Assembly (NCBI RefSeq): GCF_002258215.1
Contig: NZ_NEFY01000001.1
Coordinates: 434,001 to 498,000 of the forward strand
DNA from: Marinobacter vinifirmus
GTDB taxonomy: Bacteria; Pseudomonadota; Gammaproteobacteria; Pseudomonadales; Oleiphilaceae
DNA: 64,000 nucleotides
Direction: 5' to 3'
The notes under the pieces: generated by a model
Told to the model about the DNA's origin: nothing
Seen by the model: the letters and a program-made list of their open reading frames with translations, nothing else
Database searches by the model: none
In this document: piece by piece, positions 20,001 to 29,218 of the stretch
Numbering within the stretch: the first letter of the stretch is position 1
How the letters are laid out: every line of letters begins with the position of its first letter
Program-made: the position numbers and the translations under genes

Positions 20001-20027
20001 CCTGTACAGAATGCTGTACTGTACAGG
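20001..20027 (-). promoter_or_regulatory. YefM-YoeB operator palindrome
   Basis: CCTGTACAG (20001-20009) and CTGTACAGG (20019-20027) form a perfect inverted repeat with a 9-base spacer. TGTACA is the known core of YefM operators in E. coli. The site ends about ten bases before the yefM start, so binding would also hide the ribosome site (AGGG). Confidence 0.75.
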
Positions 20028-20096
20028 ATACTGTGCAGGCCAAAAAGTGGCAACCACCAACAAACAGTTGGATTACAGCCCCCCCCCTAAAAATCT

Positions 20097-20193
20097 CTGC
20101 CGGCGTCGGGGTGGGGGATGGTTTTCTGCCGGAAAAAGATGTCTGAGCGAAGCGAGTTGTTTTTCCAAAGAAAACCATCCCCCACCCCGGCAG
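20097..20193. repeat. Class B palindromic element, copy B3
   Basis: CTGCCG plus CGGGGTGGGGGATGGTTTTC on the left (20097-20127) pairs with 20169-20193; the left arm has about six extra bases. The core is identical to B1 over GGAAAAAGATGTCTGAGCG and the following AAGCGAGTTG. It lies between the yefM operator and the cysN 3' end. Confidence 0.9.
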
Positions 20194-20223
20194 CCCGCCC
20201 GCCAAGGATGGGGAATCAAGAGC

Positions 20224-21882
20224 TTAAACCCGCTGACTCCGAGCCAGTTCCGGCAAGAGCCCGGCAACCGCAGCTTGAATATCGGTCTCCGAATCAGCAG
20301 AAACGCTGGCATTGGCAATGTCAGTGCCCAGGTTCACCGCCACAGCCACCAGGCCATGGGCGGTCAGCAGCTGAGCCACGCGCCGGCGCTCGTCGGCGTC
20401 GCCGGTGTTTTCTTCGGACACCACCACCGCCGTCTTGCCCTGGTCAAACAAAGCCCGCTCCACGGCCAGGGCCAGTTGCGGGGCCTGTTTGCCGGTGCAG
20501 GCGATGATGGCCGGTTTCTGGGCCAGGCGGCGCTCGCGCTCCTCAGAAGTAACCGGATCAAGCGATTCCAGGCCATCGGCCAGGCCGGCGATCATACCGG
20601 CGCCGACCGTTACGTTGGTCAGGCGGTCGATGACGATGAAGCTGCCGGTGGCGTGGTTGCGCTGGTAGGCGTCGAACGCGATGGGCTGGTTCAGGGTCAG
20701 TTCGCACAGGCCGATTTCGTTGAGCTGAAGCTGGCTTGGGTTCGGGTTCTGCTCCAGGGTGTTTACATCGGTCTGGTGGTGAATCTTTTTCACCGTGCCG
20801 GAGGTAAACGTGGGCCCCAGCTTGATGTCGTAGAGGCGGCCGGTTTCCAGAGGCGCGTCGGTCATCCAGACAATGTTGGCGTTAAAGCGGTTGTGAACTT
20901 CCGGCTCGTCGTCCGCTTTCACCAGCATGTCGCCACGGCTGATGTCGATTTCGTCTTCCAGGGTCAGGGTCACCGCCTGGTCGATGTAGGCTTCGCTCAG
21001 GTTGCCGTCGAAGGTGACGATTTCCTTCACTTTGCTGGTGCGCCGTGAGGGCAGGGCCATCACGGTTTCGCCCGGGCGGATCACGCCGGAGGCGACGGTG
21101 CCGCAGAAGCCCCGGAAGTTGAGGTTGGGGCGGGTGACGTACTGCACCGGGAAGCGGAAGTGTTCCAGGTTTTTGTCCCGGGAGACCTCCACTGTTTCGA
21201 GGATTTCCATCAATGGCTGGCCGGTGAACCAGGGGGTGTTCTCGCTCTTGTTCACCACGTTGTCGCCGTCCAGGGCGGAAATCGGCACGAAGCGGATGTC
21301 CTTCAGGCCCAGCTTGGTGGCAAAGGCCAGGTACTCGTCGCGGATTTCGTTGAAGCGCTGTTCGCTGAACGCCACCAGATCCATCTTGTTCACCGCCACC
21401 ACAATGTGGCGAATGCCCAGAAGTGAAGCGATGAACGAGTGCCGGCGGGTCTGGGTCATAACGCCGTGGCGCGCGTCGATCATCAGGATCGCCAGTTGCG
21501 CGGTGGAGGCGCCGGTGGCCATGTTGCGGGTGTATTGCTCGTGGCCCGGGGTGTCGGCGATGATGAACTTGCGCTTGTCGGTGCTGAAGTAGCGGTAGGC
21601 CACGTCAATGGTGATGCCCTGTTCACGCTCGGCCTGCAGGCCGTCGACCAGCAGGGCCAGGTCCAGTTTTTCACCGGTGGTGCCCATCTTGGCGCTGTCG
21701 GTTTTCAGGCTGGCCATGTGATCTTCGTAGATCATTTTGGTGTCGTGCAGCAGGCGGCCAATCAGGGTGCTTTTGCCATCATCCACGCTGCCGCAGGTAA
21801 GCAGGCGCAGCAGCTCTTTGTTTTCGTGTTGTTTCAGGTACGCCAGAATATCGTCGGCGATCAGTTCAGACTGGTGTGACAT
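20224..21882 (-). CDS. cysN: Sulfate adenylyltransferase subunit 1 with a degenerate APS-kinase-like tail
   Basis: GTPase subunit of ATP sulfurylase; GTP hydrolysis drives APS formation by CysD. The G-domain motifs GSVDDGKST (31-39), DTPGHEQY (110-117) and NKMD (165-168) are intact. Length is 552 aa: longer than stand-alone CysN (about 475) but shorter than CysNC fusions (about 632). Residues from about 445 resemble CysC ([12 protein letters not shown], then [11 protein letters not shown]), but the P-loop GLSGSGKST is missing and TGKQAPQLA stands in its place (about 463-471). APS kinase activity should be lost. The gene starts one base after cysD. Confidence 0.92.
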   Translation of the reverse strand: MSHQSELIADDILAYLKQHENKELLRLLTCGSVDDGKSTLIGRLLHDTKMIYEDHMASLKTDSAKMGTTGEKLDLALLVDGLQAEREQGITIDVAYRYFSTDKRKFIIADTPGHEQYTRNMATGASTAQLAILMIDARHGVMTQTRRHSFIASLLGIRHIVVAVNKMDLVAFSEQRFNEIRDEYLAFATKLGLKDIRFVPISALDGDNVVNKSENTPWFTGQPLMEILETVEVSRDKNLEHFRFPVQYVTRPNLNFRGFCGTVASGVIRPGETVMALPSRRTSKVKEIVTFDGNLSEAYIDQAVTLTLEDEIDISRGDMLVKADDEPEVHNRFNANIVWMTDAPLETGRLYDIKLGPTFTSGTVKKIHHQTDVNTLEQNPNPSQLQLNEIGLCELTLNQPIAFDAYQRNHATGSFIVIDRLTNVTVGAGMIAGLADGLESLDPVTSEERERRLAQKPAIIACTGKQAPQLALAVERALFDQGKTAVVVSEENTGDADERRRVAQLLTAHGLVAVAVNLGTDIANASVSADSETDIQAAVAGLLPELARSQRV

Positions 21883-21883
21883 C

Positions 21884-22792
21884 TCAGAAGTACCCTTCCC
21901 GCTTTTTCTGTTCCATGGAGCCGGCGGAATCGTGGTCGATTACCCGGCCTTGCCGTTCGGAGCTGGTGGCCAGCAGCATTTCCTGGATGATGTCCGGCAG
22001 CGTATTGGCCCCGGATTCAATGGCGCCGGTCAGGGGGTAGCAGCCCAGGGTCCGGAAACGCACCGACTTGAGCATCGGCTTTTCGCCTTCTTTCAGTGGC
22101 ATGCGGTCGTCGTCCACCATAATCAGGGTGCCGTCGCGCTCCACCACCGGGCGCTCGGCGGCGAAATACAGGGGCACTATGTCGATGTTTTCCAGGTAGA
22201 TGTATTGCCAGATATCCAGCTCGGTCCAGTTCGACAGCGGGAACACGCGAATGCTTTCGCCCTTGTTGACCTTGCCGTTGTAGATATTCCAAAGCTCCGG
22301 GCGCTGGTTTTTTGGATCCCAGCGGTGGTGTTCATCCCGGAACGAATACACCCGCTCCTTGGCCCGGGATTTCTCTTCATCCCGGCGCGCGCCACCGAAG
22401 GCGGCATCAAACTTGTACTTGTTCAGAGCCTGTTTCAGGGCCTGGGTTTTCATCATGTCGGTGTGCTTGGCGCTGCCGTGGGTGAAGGGACCTATGCCCT
22501 GCTTCACGCCTTCTTCGTTGGTGTGCACGATCAGATCCAGCCCGTAACGGCTCACCTGCTTGTCACGGAATTCGATCATCTCCCGGAATTTCCAGGTGGT
22601 GTCTACGTGCATCAGGGGAAAGGGGGGCTTGCCCGGATAGAAGGCTTTGAGCGCCAGGTGCAGCATCACGGCGGAATCCTTGCCGATGGAATACAGCATA
22701 ACCGGGTTGTCGAACTCGGCCGCTACTTCCCGGATGATGTGGATGCTTTCTGCTTCCAGCTGCTTGAGATGGGTGAGGTTGTATGTGGTCAT
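21884..22792 (-). CDS. cysD: Sulfate adenylyltransferase subunit 2
   Basis: Catalytic ATP-sulfurylase subunit of the PAPS-reductase-like PP-loop family, 302 aa, the same length as E. coli CysD. The PP-loop SIGKDSAVM is present near residue 34. The start MTTYNLTHL (22792) fits the family; the frame extends six codons further. cysD-cysN form an operon for assimilatory sulfate activation. The 146-bp gap upstream to the PilZ gene should carry the promoter. Confidence 0.95.
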   Translation of the reverse strand: MTTYNLTHLKQLEAESIHIIREVAAEFDNPVMLYSIGKDSAVMLHLALKAFYPGKPPFPLMHVDTTWKFREMIEFRDKQVSRYGLDLIVHTNEEGVKQGIGPFTHGSAKHTDMMKTQALKQALNKYKFDAAFGGARRDEEKSRAKERVYSFRDEHHRWDPKNQRPELWNIYNGKVNKGESIRVFPLSNWTELDIWQYIYLENIDIVPLYFAAERPVVERDGTLIMVDDDRMPLKEGEKPMLKSVRFRTLGCYPLTGAIESGANTLPDIIQEMLLATSSERQGRVIDHDSAGSMEQKKREGYF

Positions 22793-22938
22793 GGTTTTCC
22801 GTTGCCGCAAAGGCCAGTAAGGGCTTTAACTCAGAAAACCGACTATATCAGAGGGCAATATGGAATAAAAAGATAGGCAACAAGAACTTCGGGTTCTAAA
22901 AATATAGCGACTCGCGGGCAGTCCGGCGGGTATGCCGG

Positions 22939-23385
22939 TCAGCTTCCTGCCAGCAGCTTGGCCACGTAACGGTCTACATAATCAAAGCCGTTGCCTTCAA
23001 ATTCGCAGAAACGGATGCCCAGGTGAAACTCGTCCCTGGCAACGCGGCGCATGTGCACGATATTGCCTTCGGCTACCACGGCAACCGGTTGGGTGGGTAA
23101 TACCGGCACGCTGAAACGGGTGGTTACTTCCATCGACTGGCCGGGAGCCGGCGGGACAAGGCCGGGTAGCAGTGTCCGGGCAGTGTCCTGTGAGCAGGAA
23201 ATCATCACGCCGGAGCGGGAAAGGTTGGCAATTTTGCCGTCAAGGCGGCTGCCATCCGCTCGTTCAATCAAAATGTCGGCAGACACTTCCACCCGTTGCT
23301 GGTTGCGCAGGTTGTGCCTTGCAGCGATGGGCTTGACCCGAACCCTTCTGGCGAATGCAGTTTCCAGATGTGTTGCCTTTCCCAT
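22939..23385 (-). CDS. PilZ-domain protein, probable c-di-GMP receptor
   Basis: 148 aa, cytosolic. The PilZ binding motifs appear as RNQQR (Arg27 to Arg31) and NLSRSG (54-59), where the usual first Asp of DxSxxG is Asn. Binding of cyclic di-GMP is likely but not certain with that change. The domain covers residues 25-140 and there is no output domain, so it probably acts on a partner protein. It is divergent from rimO and not in an obvious operon. Confidence 0.8.
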   Translation of the reverse strand: MGKATHLETAFARRVRVKPIAARHNLRNQQRVEVSADILIERADGSRLDGKIANLSRSGVMISCSQDTARTLLPGLVPPAPGQSMEVTTRFSVPVLPTQPVAVVAEGNIVHMRRVARDEFHLGIRFCEFEGNGFDYVDRYVAKLLAGS

Positions 23386-23489
23386 AGATGGCTTCCGAAC
23401 AGGTGTTTGATTGCTGAGAGAGTGTAGTTGTTCAAATTATGACCAGCAAGGGTATTGAAGCATATTATTGCAAATTTATGAATTAAATC

Positions 23490-23503
23490 TGAACCATGGT
23501 TCA
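23490..23503. promoter_or_regulatory. 14-bp perfect palindrome, possible operator
   Basis: TGAACCATGGTTCA is a perfect palindrome in the AT-rich 250-bp region between the divergent PilZ and rimO genes. A regulator could use it to control either side. No family is recognised. Confidence 0.35.
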
Positions 23504-23638
23504 CAGAATGGCCTGCGGTGATCCGTATTATCCACCCACGACCGGTAGCCGGATAGTGCTGCAGTTGCAATTCTGCTGAGGTAAAATCGCCGCCTACATT
23601 CATCAGGAGCTTTGCTCCGGGATTCCTGCAGAACCGTT

Positions 23639-24979
23639 ATGACCGAGAAAACAGAAAACACCGCCAAGGGCGGAAAAGTCGGCTTTATCAGCCTGGGTTG
23701 CCCGAAGGCACTGGTTGATTCCGAGCGCATTCTTACCCAGCTGCGCCTGGACGGGTACGACGTAGTGCCAACCTACAACGACGCCGACATCGTGGTGGTA
23801 AACACCTGCGGCTTTATCGATGCCGCCAAGCAGGAATCCCTGGACGCCATCGGCGAGGCCATCAGCGAGAACGGCAAGGTCATCGTAACCGGTTGCATGG
23901 GCGTGGAAGCAGACAAAATCCGTGAAACCCACCCCGGTGTGCTGGCGGTATCCGGCCCCCAGGCTTATGAAGAAGTGGTAGGCGCGGTGCACCAGTTTGT
24001 ACCCCCGAATAAAGACCATGACCCCTTTGTGGACCTGGTGCCGCCCCAGGGCGTAAAGCTGACCCCGCGCCACTATGCCTACCTGAAGATTTCCGAAGGC
24101 TGCAACCACAGCTGCACCTTCTGCATCATCCCGGACATGCGCGGCAAACTGGTCAGCCGTCCCATTGGTGATGTCATGGACGAAGCCAAGCGCCTGGTGG
24201 ATGCCGGCGTGAAGGAACTGCTGGTGATCTCCCAGGACACCTCCGCCTACGGCGTGGATATCAAATACCGCACCGGATTCTGGCAGGGCCGGCCCCTGAA
24301 AACCAAGATGCAGTCCCTGTGTGAAGCGCTGGGTGATATGGGCGTGTGGGTTCGCCTGCACTACGTATATCCGTACCCCCATGTCGACGACATTATTCCG
24401 CTGATGGCGGAAGGCAAGATCCTGCCGTACCTGGATATCCCTTTCCAGCACGCCAGCCCGAACGTGCTCAAGGCCATGAAGCGCCCGGCCCACGACAGCA
24501 AAACCCTGGAGCGCATCAAGAAGTGGCGGGAGATCTGCCCGGAACTGACCATTCGTTCCACCTTTATTGTCGGCTTCCCCGGCGAAACCGAAGAAGACTT
24601 CCAGTACCTGCTCGATTGGCTCGACGAAGCCCAGCTCGACCGCGTGGGCGCCTTTACCTACAGCCCGGTAGAGGGCGCGAAAGCCAACGAGCTGGAAGGT
24701 GCCGTGCCGGAAGAAGTGAAGGAAGAGCGCCTGGCGCGCTTTATGGCCAAACAAGCTGAAATCTCAGCGGCACGCCTGCAGGCCAAAATTGGCAAGACCA
24801 TTGATGTGCTGATTGATGAAGTTGACGAAGAAGGCGCCATCGGCCGCTCCAAGGCCGACGCCCCTGAAATCGACGGCATGGTCTACCTCAATGGCGAGAC
24901 CGACCTGCAGCCAGGCCAGATTGTCCAGGCGGTAGTAGAACATGCCGACGAGCACGACCTCTGGGCCGTACTGGCCTGA
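23639..24979 (+). CDS. rimO: Ribosomal protein S12 methylthiotransferase
   Basis: Radical-SAM enzyme that methylthiolates Asp88 (E. coli numbering) of ribosomal protein S12. 446 aa. The N-terminal cluster begins at Cys21 ([13 protein letters not shown]), the radical-SAM motif is CNHSCTFC, and a TRAM domain ends the chain. The start MTEKTEN (23639) is preferred to the in-frame start nine codons upstream. A short hairpin, GGAGC-TTT-GCTCC, precedes it. Paralogue of miaB at 14.7 kb. A class B element follows its stop. Confidence 0.96.
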   Translation: MTEKTENTAKGGKVGFISLGCPKALVDSERILTQLRLDGYDVVPTYNDADIVVVNTCGFIDAAKQESLDAIGEAISENGKVIVTGCMGVEADKIRETHPGVLAVSGPQAYEEVVGAVHQFVPPNKDHDPFVDLVPPQGVKLTPRHYAYLKISEGCNHSCTFCIIPDMRGKLVSRPIGDVMDEAKRLVDAGVKELLVISQDTSAYGVDIKYRTGFWQGRPLKTKMQSLCEALGDMGVWVRLHYVYPYPHVDDIIPLMAEGKILPYLDIPFQHASPNVLKAMKRPAHDSKTLERIKKWREICPELTIRSTFIVGFPGETEEDFQYLLDWLDEAQLDRVGAFTYSPVEGAKANELEGAVPEEVKEERLARFMAKQAEISAARLQAKIGKTIDVLIDEVDEEGAIGRSKADAPEIDGMVYLNGETDLQPGQIVQAVVEHADEHDLWAVLA

Positions 24980-25025
24980 TCGGAATAAGGGGCGGGGTCT
25001 TGGCGTGTGAGGCCAAGGTCTGAAA

Positions 25026-25117
25026 GGGTGGGGTGGGGATGCCTTCCCGCAGGAAAAAAAGATGTCTGAGCGAAGCGAGTTCTTTTTTCCCGGAGGGAAG
25101 GTATCCCCACCCCGCCC
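25026..25117. repeat. Class B palindromic element, copy B4
   Basis: GGGTGGGGTGGGGATGCC then TTCCC (25026-25048) pairs with 25095-25117 with two G-T type differences. The core keeps AAGATGTCTGAGCGAAGCG and the A-run/T-run inner stem. It lies between the convergent ends of rimO and the carbonic anhydrase gene. Confidence 0.9.
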
Positions 25118-25135
25118 AAACACCACACAAAGACG

Positions 25136-25801
25136 TCAGGCCTCAGCAACCCGAGCAATCGTCTCCGCATAATAGTCATCGAAATTCTTGAACTCGATGC
25201 TATCCCGCCCGCAGCAACGAATGTTGCCGGACTTGATATCGTACACCCAGCCGTGAATCTCGATCTTTCCGGTAGCCAGCTTGGCCGCCACCACAGGGTG
25301 CGTGCGCAGGTGCTGAACCTGCTGCAGCACATTTTCCTCAATGGCTTCGTTCAGGTATTTCGGATCCAGCGGCGTGTCACCGTCAATGCCATGGCGTTCA
25401 CGAACGATTTCCATGGCGGAACGGCAATGCCCCAGCCACTCTTTTACGTGGGGCAGGCCCTTAAGGGCCGGGATATCCAGTGCACCTTTGATGGCACCGC
25501 AGTCGGTGTGGCCGCAGACGATGATGTGTCGCACGCCGAGCACCGCCACAGCATATTCGATGGAAGCGGTCATGCCTCCGGTCTCGTTGCTGTGGGGCGG
25601 GATCACGTTGCCGGCATTACGGCAGATGAACAGGTCACCGGGGTTGGAGCCGGTCACCATGTTCGGGTCGATGCGTGAATCGGAACAGGTGAAGAACAGA
25701 ACATCCGGGTTCTGACTGTCGGCCAGGGCGCCAAACAGGTCTTTGTGTTCCGGGTAAACGTTCTTGCGAAAATCCAGTACGCCGCGAACAATGTGGTCCA
25801 T
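25136..25801 (-). CDS. can: Beta-class carbonic anhydrase
   Basis: Zinc enzyme that interconverts CO2 and bicarbonate; 221 aa, cytosolic. The metal and catalytic residues are Cys39, Asp41 and Arg43 (CSDSR), then His98 and Cys101 (HTDCG). It lies 18 bp from pycB on the same strand, which suggests that it supplies bicarbonate to the pyruvate carboxylase encoded upstream. That link is inferred from gene order. Confidence 0.94.
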   Translation of the reverse strand: MDHIVRGVLDFRKNVYPEHKDLFGALADSQNPDVLFFTCSDSRIDPNMVTGSNPGDLFICRNAGNVIPPHSNETGGMTASIEYAVAVLGVRHIIVCGHTDCGAIKGALDIPALKGLPHVKEWLGHCRSAMEIVRERHGIDGDTPLDPKYLNEAIEENVLQQVQHLRTHPVVAAKLATGKIEIHGWVYDIKSGNIRCCGRDSIEFKNFDDYYAETIARVAEA

Positions 25802-25819
25802 AGTGTTTCCTCCTGCCGG

Positions 25820-27640
25820 TCAGGCAATCTCGATCAATACTTCGCCCGGAGTAACCCGGTCGCCCTTGGTGACGTAAACCGCCTGCACGGTGCCGTCCAC
25901 GCTGGTGTGAATTTCGGTTTCCATTTTCATGGCTTCGGTGATCATCACCGCCTGGCCAGCGGCGACAGTATCGCCTTCCTTGACCAGTACATCCACCACA
26001 TTGCCGGGCATGGTGGTGGTGACATGGCCCGGATCCGTGGCCTGCTTGCGGCCGCTACCGCCGGCTGAGGCCTCGTATTCGTTCAGCGACTCGAACACCA
26101 CTTCCTGGGGCATGCCGTCCAGCGACAGGTACAGCTTGCGCTTGCCGGGGCCGGATGCGCCCACGCCGGTAACGGCGACTTCGTAGGTTTCCCCGTGCAC
26201 GTCAATGCGGAACTCGGTCGCCACGGCAGTGCCCATTCGGTCACGGCCCTTGTGCTCGGCCGGCAGCAGTTCTTCCGGCTTGAGGGTGCCATCTTTTCGC
26301 TGCTGCAGGAACTCCCGGCCGAGGTCCGGGAACATAGCGTATGTGAGCACATCCTCCTCGCAGGTGGCCAGACTACCAATGTCTTCTCGCAATTTGTTCA
26401 GCTCCGGGCTCAGCAGGTCTGCCGGCCGGCCTTCGTTTACGCTTTCATTGCCGATGGCTTTCTTCTGGATGTCGGCATTCACCTCAGCCGGCGGATGGCC
26501 GTAGCCGCCTTGCAGGTAGCGCTTTACCTCGTTGGTGATGGTCTTGTAACGCTGTCCGGCCAGAACGTTGTACACCGCCTGGGTTCCGACAATCTGGGAC
26601 GTGGGGGTTACCAGTGGAGGGTAGCCCAGGTCCGCCCGCACTCGCGGAATCTCGCTGAACACGTCCCGGATTTTGTCCAGGGCGTTCTGCTCCTTCAACT
26701 GGTTGGCGAGGTTGGACATCATGCCGCCCGGCACCTGGTTGATCTGTACTGACACGTCTTCCCGGGTGAATTCGCTTTCGAACTGATGGTACTTCTTGCG
26801 CACTTCCCGGAAGTAATCGGCAATTTCGCTCAGCAGTTCCAGGTCCAGCCCGGTGTCGTATTCGGTGCCTTTCAGGGCGGCCACCTGGGATTCGGTGGCC
26901 GGATGGCTGGTGCCGTTGGCAAAAGAGGAAATGGCGGTATCAATCCGGTCGGCACCGGCTTCGATGGCTTTCAACTGGCACATGGCTGCCAGGCCTGCGG
27001 TGGCATGGCTGTGAATCACCAGCGGCAGGTCGACGGCGGATTTGATGGCGTTCACCAGCTCAAAGGTGGCATAGGGGGTCAGCAGACCCGCCATATCCTT
27101 GATGGCGATGGAATCTGCACCCATGGCTTTGAGTTCCTGGGCCTGCTGAACAAACAGCTCGGGAGTATGCACCGGGCTGGTGGTGTAGCAGATGGTGCCC
27201 TGGGCATGCTTGCCGGCTTTCTTCACCGCTTTCATGGCGGTTTCCAGGTTACGCAGATCGTTCAGGGCATCGAACACCCGGAACACATCAATGCCGTTGT
27301 CGGCGGCTTTCTGTACAAAGGCTTCCACCACATCATCGGCGTAATGCCGGTAACCCAGCAGGTTCTGGCCCCGCAGCAGCATTTGCAGGCGCGTGTTCGG
27401 CAGGGCCTGGCGCAGCTGGCGCAGGCGCTCCCAGGGGTCTTCTTTCAAAAAGCGCACGCAGGCATCAAAGGTGGCGCCGCCCCAGACTTCCAGCGACCAG
27501 TAACCCACCTGGTCCAGCTTGTCGCAGATTGGCAGCATGTCTTCGGTGCGCATGCGGGTAGCAATCAGGGACTGGTGCGCGTCACGAAGGATAACGTCGG
27601 ATACTTCAATTCGTTTGGCAATTTTCTTGGCGTTACTCAT
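25820..27640 (-). CDS. pycB: Pyruvate carboxylase subunit B (carboxyltransferase plus biotin carrier)
   Basis: 606 aa with an HMGL-like carboxyltransferase domain (about 10-290; LRDAHQS and LRGQN blocks), a conserved PYC/OADA region, and a C-terminal biotinyl domain with EAMKMET, Lys572 being the attachment site. It could be called oxaloacetate decarboxylase alpha, but no oadB or oadG is present and a biotin carboxylase gene is adjacent, so a two-subunit pyruvate carboxylase making oxaloacetate is the better reading. The start at 27640 has a perfect AGGAGG seven bases upstream. Confidence 0.92.
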   Translation of the reverse strand: MSNAKKIAKRIEVSDVILRDAHQSLIATRMRTEDMLPICDKLDQVGYWSLEVWGGATFDACVRFLKEDPWERLRQLRQALPNTRLQMLLRGQNLLGYRHYADDVVEAFVQKAADNGIDVFRVFDALNDLRNLETAMKAVKKAGKHAQGTICYTTSPVHTPELFVQQAQELKAMGADSIAIKDMAGLLTPYATFELVNAIKSAVDLPLVIHSHATAGLAAMCQLKAIEAGADRIDTAISSFANGTSHPATESQVAALKGTEYDTGLDLELLSEIADYFREVRKKYHQFESEFTREDVSVQINQVPGGMMSNLANQLKEQNALDKIRDVFSEIPRVRADLGYPPLVTPTSQIVGTQAVYNVLAGQRYKTITNEVKRYLQGGYGHPPAEVNADIQKKAIGNESVNEGRPADLLSPELNKLREDIGSLATCEEDVLTYAMFPDLGREFLQQRKDGTLKPEELLPAEHKGRDRMGTAVATEFRIDVHGETYEVAVTGVGASGPGKRKLYLSLDGMPQEVVFESLNEYEASAGGSGRKQATDPGHVTTTMPGNVVDVLVKEGDTVAAGQAVMITEAMKMETEIHTSVDGTVQAVYVTKGDRVTPGEVLIEIA

Positions 27641-27658
27641 GTTCAATCCTCCTGCGGA

Positions 27659-29086
27659 TTACCAGCCGGCATGGGCTGCGATCGTGGCGGCAATGGCCAG
27701 GGCAATTTCACTGGGGTGACGTTTGGCGGAATAGTTCAGCAGCTCCGGGTGGCTCGGCACAAAGCTGGTATCAAACACACCGGCCCGGAAATCCGGGTGA
27801 TCCAGAATCTGCTGGTAATAGTTCGCGGTGGTGGTAATGCCGTGCAGGCGCATGTCATCCAGCGCCCGCTTGCCCCGGGCAATCACCTCGTCCCAGGTCA
27901 GGGCCCAGACCACCAGCTTCAGGCACATGGAGTCGTAGTAGGGCGGAATTTCATAGCCAGTATAGATGGCCGTATCCACCCGAACGCCGGGGCCGCCCGG
28001 TGCGTAATAATGGGTGATGCGCCCGAAGCTGGGCAGAAAGTCGTTCTTCGGGTCTTCCGCATTGATCCGGAACTGCAGGGCATAGCCCCGGTAGGAAATG
28101 TCCTCCTGCCGGTAGCTCAAAGGTTCGCCGGCGGCGATCCGCAGCTGCTCGCGGACAATATCCACCCCGGTGATGGCTTCGGTAATGGTGTGCTCCACCT
28201 GCACCCGGGTGTTCATCTCCATGAAGTAGACTTCGTTGCCGGTGAGCAGAAACTCCACCGTACCGGCGTTCTCGTAACCCACCGCTTTCGCCGCCTTTAC
28301 CGCCAGGCCGCCGATGTACTGGCGCTGTTCCGGGGTAAGCTGAGGGCTGGGGGCGATCTCGATCAGCTTCTGGTTGCGGCGCTGGATGGAGCAGTCCCGC
28401 TCGAACAGGTGGATGGCATTGCCGTGGCTGTCAGCCAGCACCTGAACCTCGATATGGCGCGGGTTCACAATGCATTTTTCCATGAACACCTCGGCCGAAC
28501 CGAAAGCCTTGGTGGCCTCGGAGATCACCCGCGGGTACTGGGTTTTCAGCTCTTCCGGAGAGTCGCACCGGCGAATGCCCCGGCCGCCACCACCGGAGGT
28601 GGCTTTCAGCATCACCGGGTAGCCGATCTCGTTAGCCAGCTTCAGCGCGTGATCCAGGTCTGCCAGGTTGCCCTCGGAACCCGGGGTAATGGGTACGCCA
28701 GCTGACCGCATACTGTCCCGGGCCTGGGTTTTGTCGCCCATCTTGTGGATAACATCGGATTTGGGGCCGATAAAGGTAATCCCGTGCTGCTCGCACAGCT
28801 GGGCGAAGCGGGCATTCTCCGACAGAAAGCCGTAGCCGGGATGGATGGCATCGCAGCCGGTCTCCAGCGCCAGGTTCACAATCCGCGCCGGGTCCAGGTA
28901 GCCGGCCAGCGGGTCTTCGCCCAGTGAGTAGGCTTCGTCGGCGCGCTTCACGTGCAGGCCGTAGCGATCCGGCTCGGTATAAATCGCCACCGAGCGGATG
29001 CCCATCTCGGCGCAGGCGCGGACAATACGCACCGCAATTTCGCCACGGTTGGCGATCAGAACTTTTTTAAGCGTGGGCTTCAACAT
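27659..29086 (-). CDS. pycA: Pyruvate carboxylase subunit A (biotin carboxylase)
   Basis: ATP-grasp enzyme that carboxylates biotin on PycB; 475 aa. The N-terminal block KKVLIANRGEIAVRI, the glycine-rich ATP loop SGGGGRGI and the catalytic MEMNTRVQVEH segment are present. It precedes pycB by 18 bp. An accC role in fatty-acid synthesis is less likely because there is no accB here and PycB has its own biotin domain. The promoter should lie in the 132-bp divergent gap to the LysR gene. Confidence 0.92.
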   Translation of the reverse strand: MLKPTLKKVLIANRGEIAVRIVRACAEMGIRSVAIYTEPDRYGLHVKRADEAYSLGEDPLAGYLDPARIVNLALETGCDAIHPGYGFLSENARFAQLCEQHGITFIGPKSDVIHKMGDKTQARDSMRSAGVPITPGSEGNLADLDHALKLANEIGYPVMLKATSGGGGRGIRRCDSPEELKTQYPRVISEATKAFGSAEVFMEKCIVNPRHIEVQVLADSHGNAIHLFERDCSIQRRNQKLIEIAPSPQLTPEQRQYIGGLAVKAAKAVGYENAGTVEFLLTGNEVYFMEMNTRVQVEHTITEAITGVDIVREQLRIAAGEPLSYRQEDISYRGYALQFRINAEDPKNDFLPSFGRITHYYAPGGPGVRVDTAIYTGYEIPPYYDSMCLKLVVWALTWDEVIARGKRALDDMRLHGITTTANYYQQILDHPDFRAGVFDTSFVPSHPELLNYSAKRHPSEIALAIAATIAAHAGW

Positions 29087-29218
29087 GGGCGATTCCTCGT
29101 CTCGTCGTCCCGAATGAAGGTGGGAAAAGAGTAACGGGGATGACGGATCACGAAAAATTGATATTATTTCGCTTATGTATAACTAATATCTTATGAATAG
29201 ACTGATTCGGGAACGCCC
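29087..29218. promoter_or_regulatory. Divergent control region between pycA and the LysR gene
   Basis: AT-rich 132-bp gap with ATATTA (29161-29166) and TAATAT (29184-29189) as an inverted repeat and a repeated CTTATG. LysR regulators usually bind such divergent gaps. The exact operator and promoters cannot be fixed by eye. Confidence 0.45.

Noticed and set aside
25820..27640. Sodium-pumping oxaloacetate decarboxylase alpha subunit
   Set aside because: No beta or gamma subunit genes nearby; a biotin carboxylase gene and a PycR-like regulator are adjacent.
26786..28705. 639-codon plus-strand frame opposite pycB/pycA
   Set aside because: Spans two genuine genes on the other strand and shows no family features.
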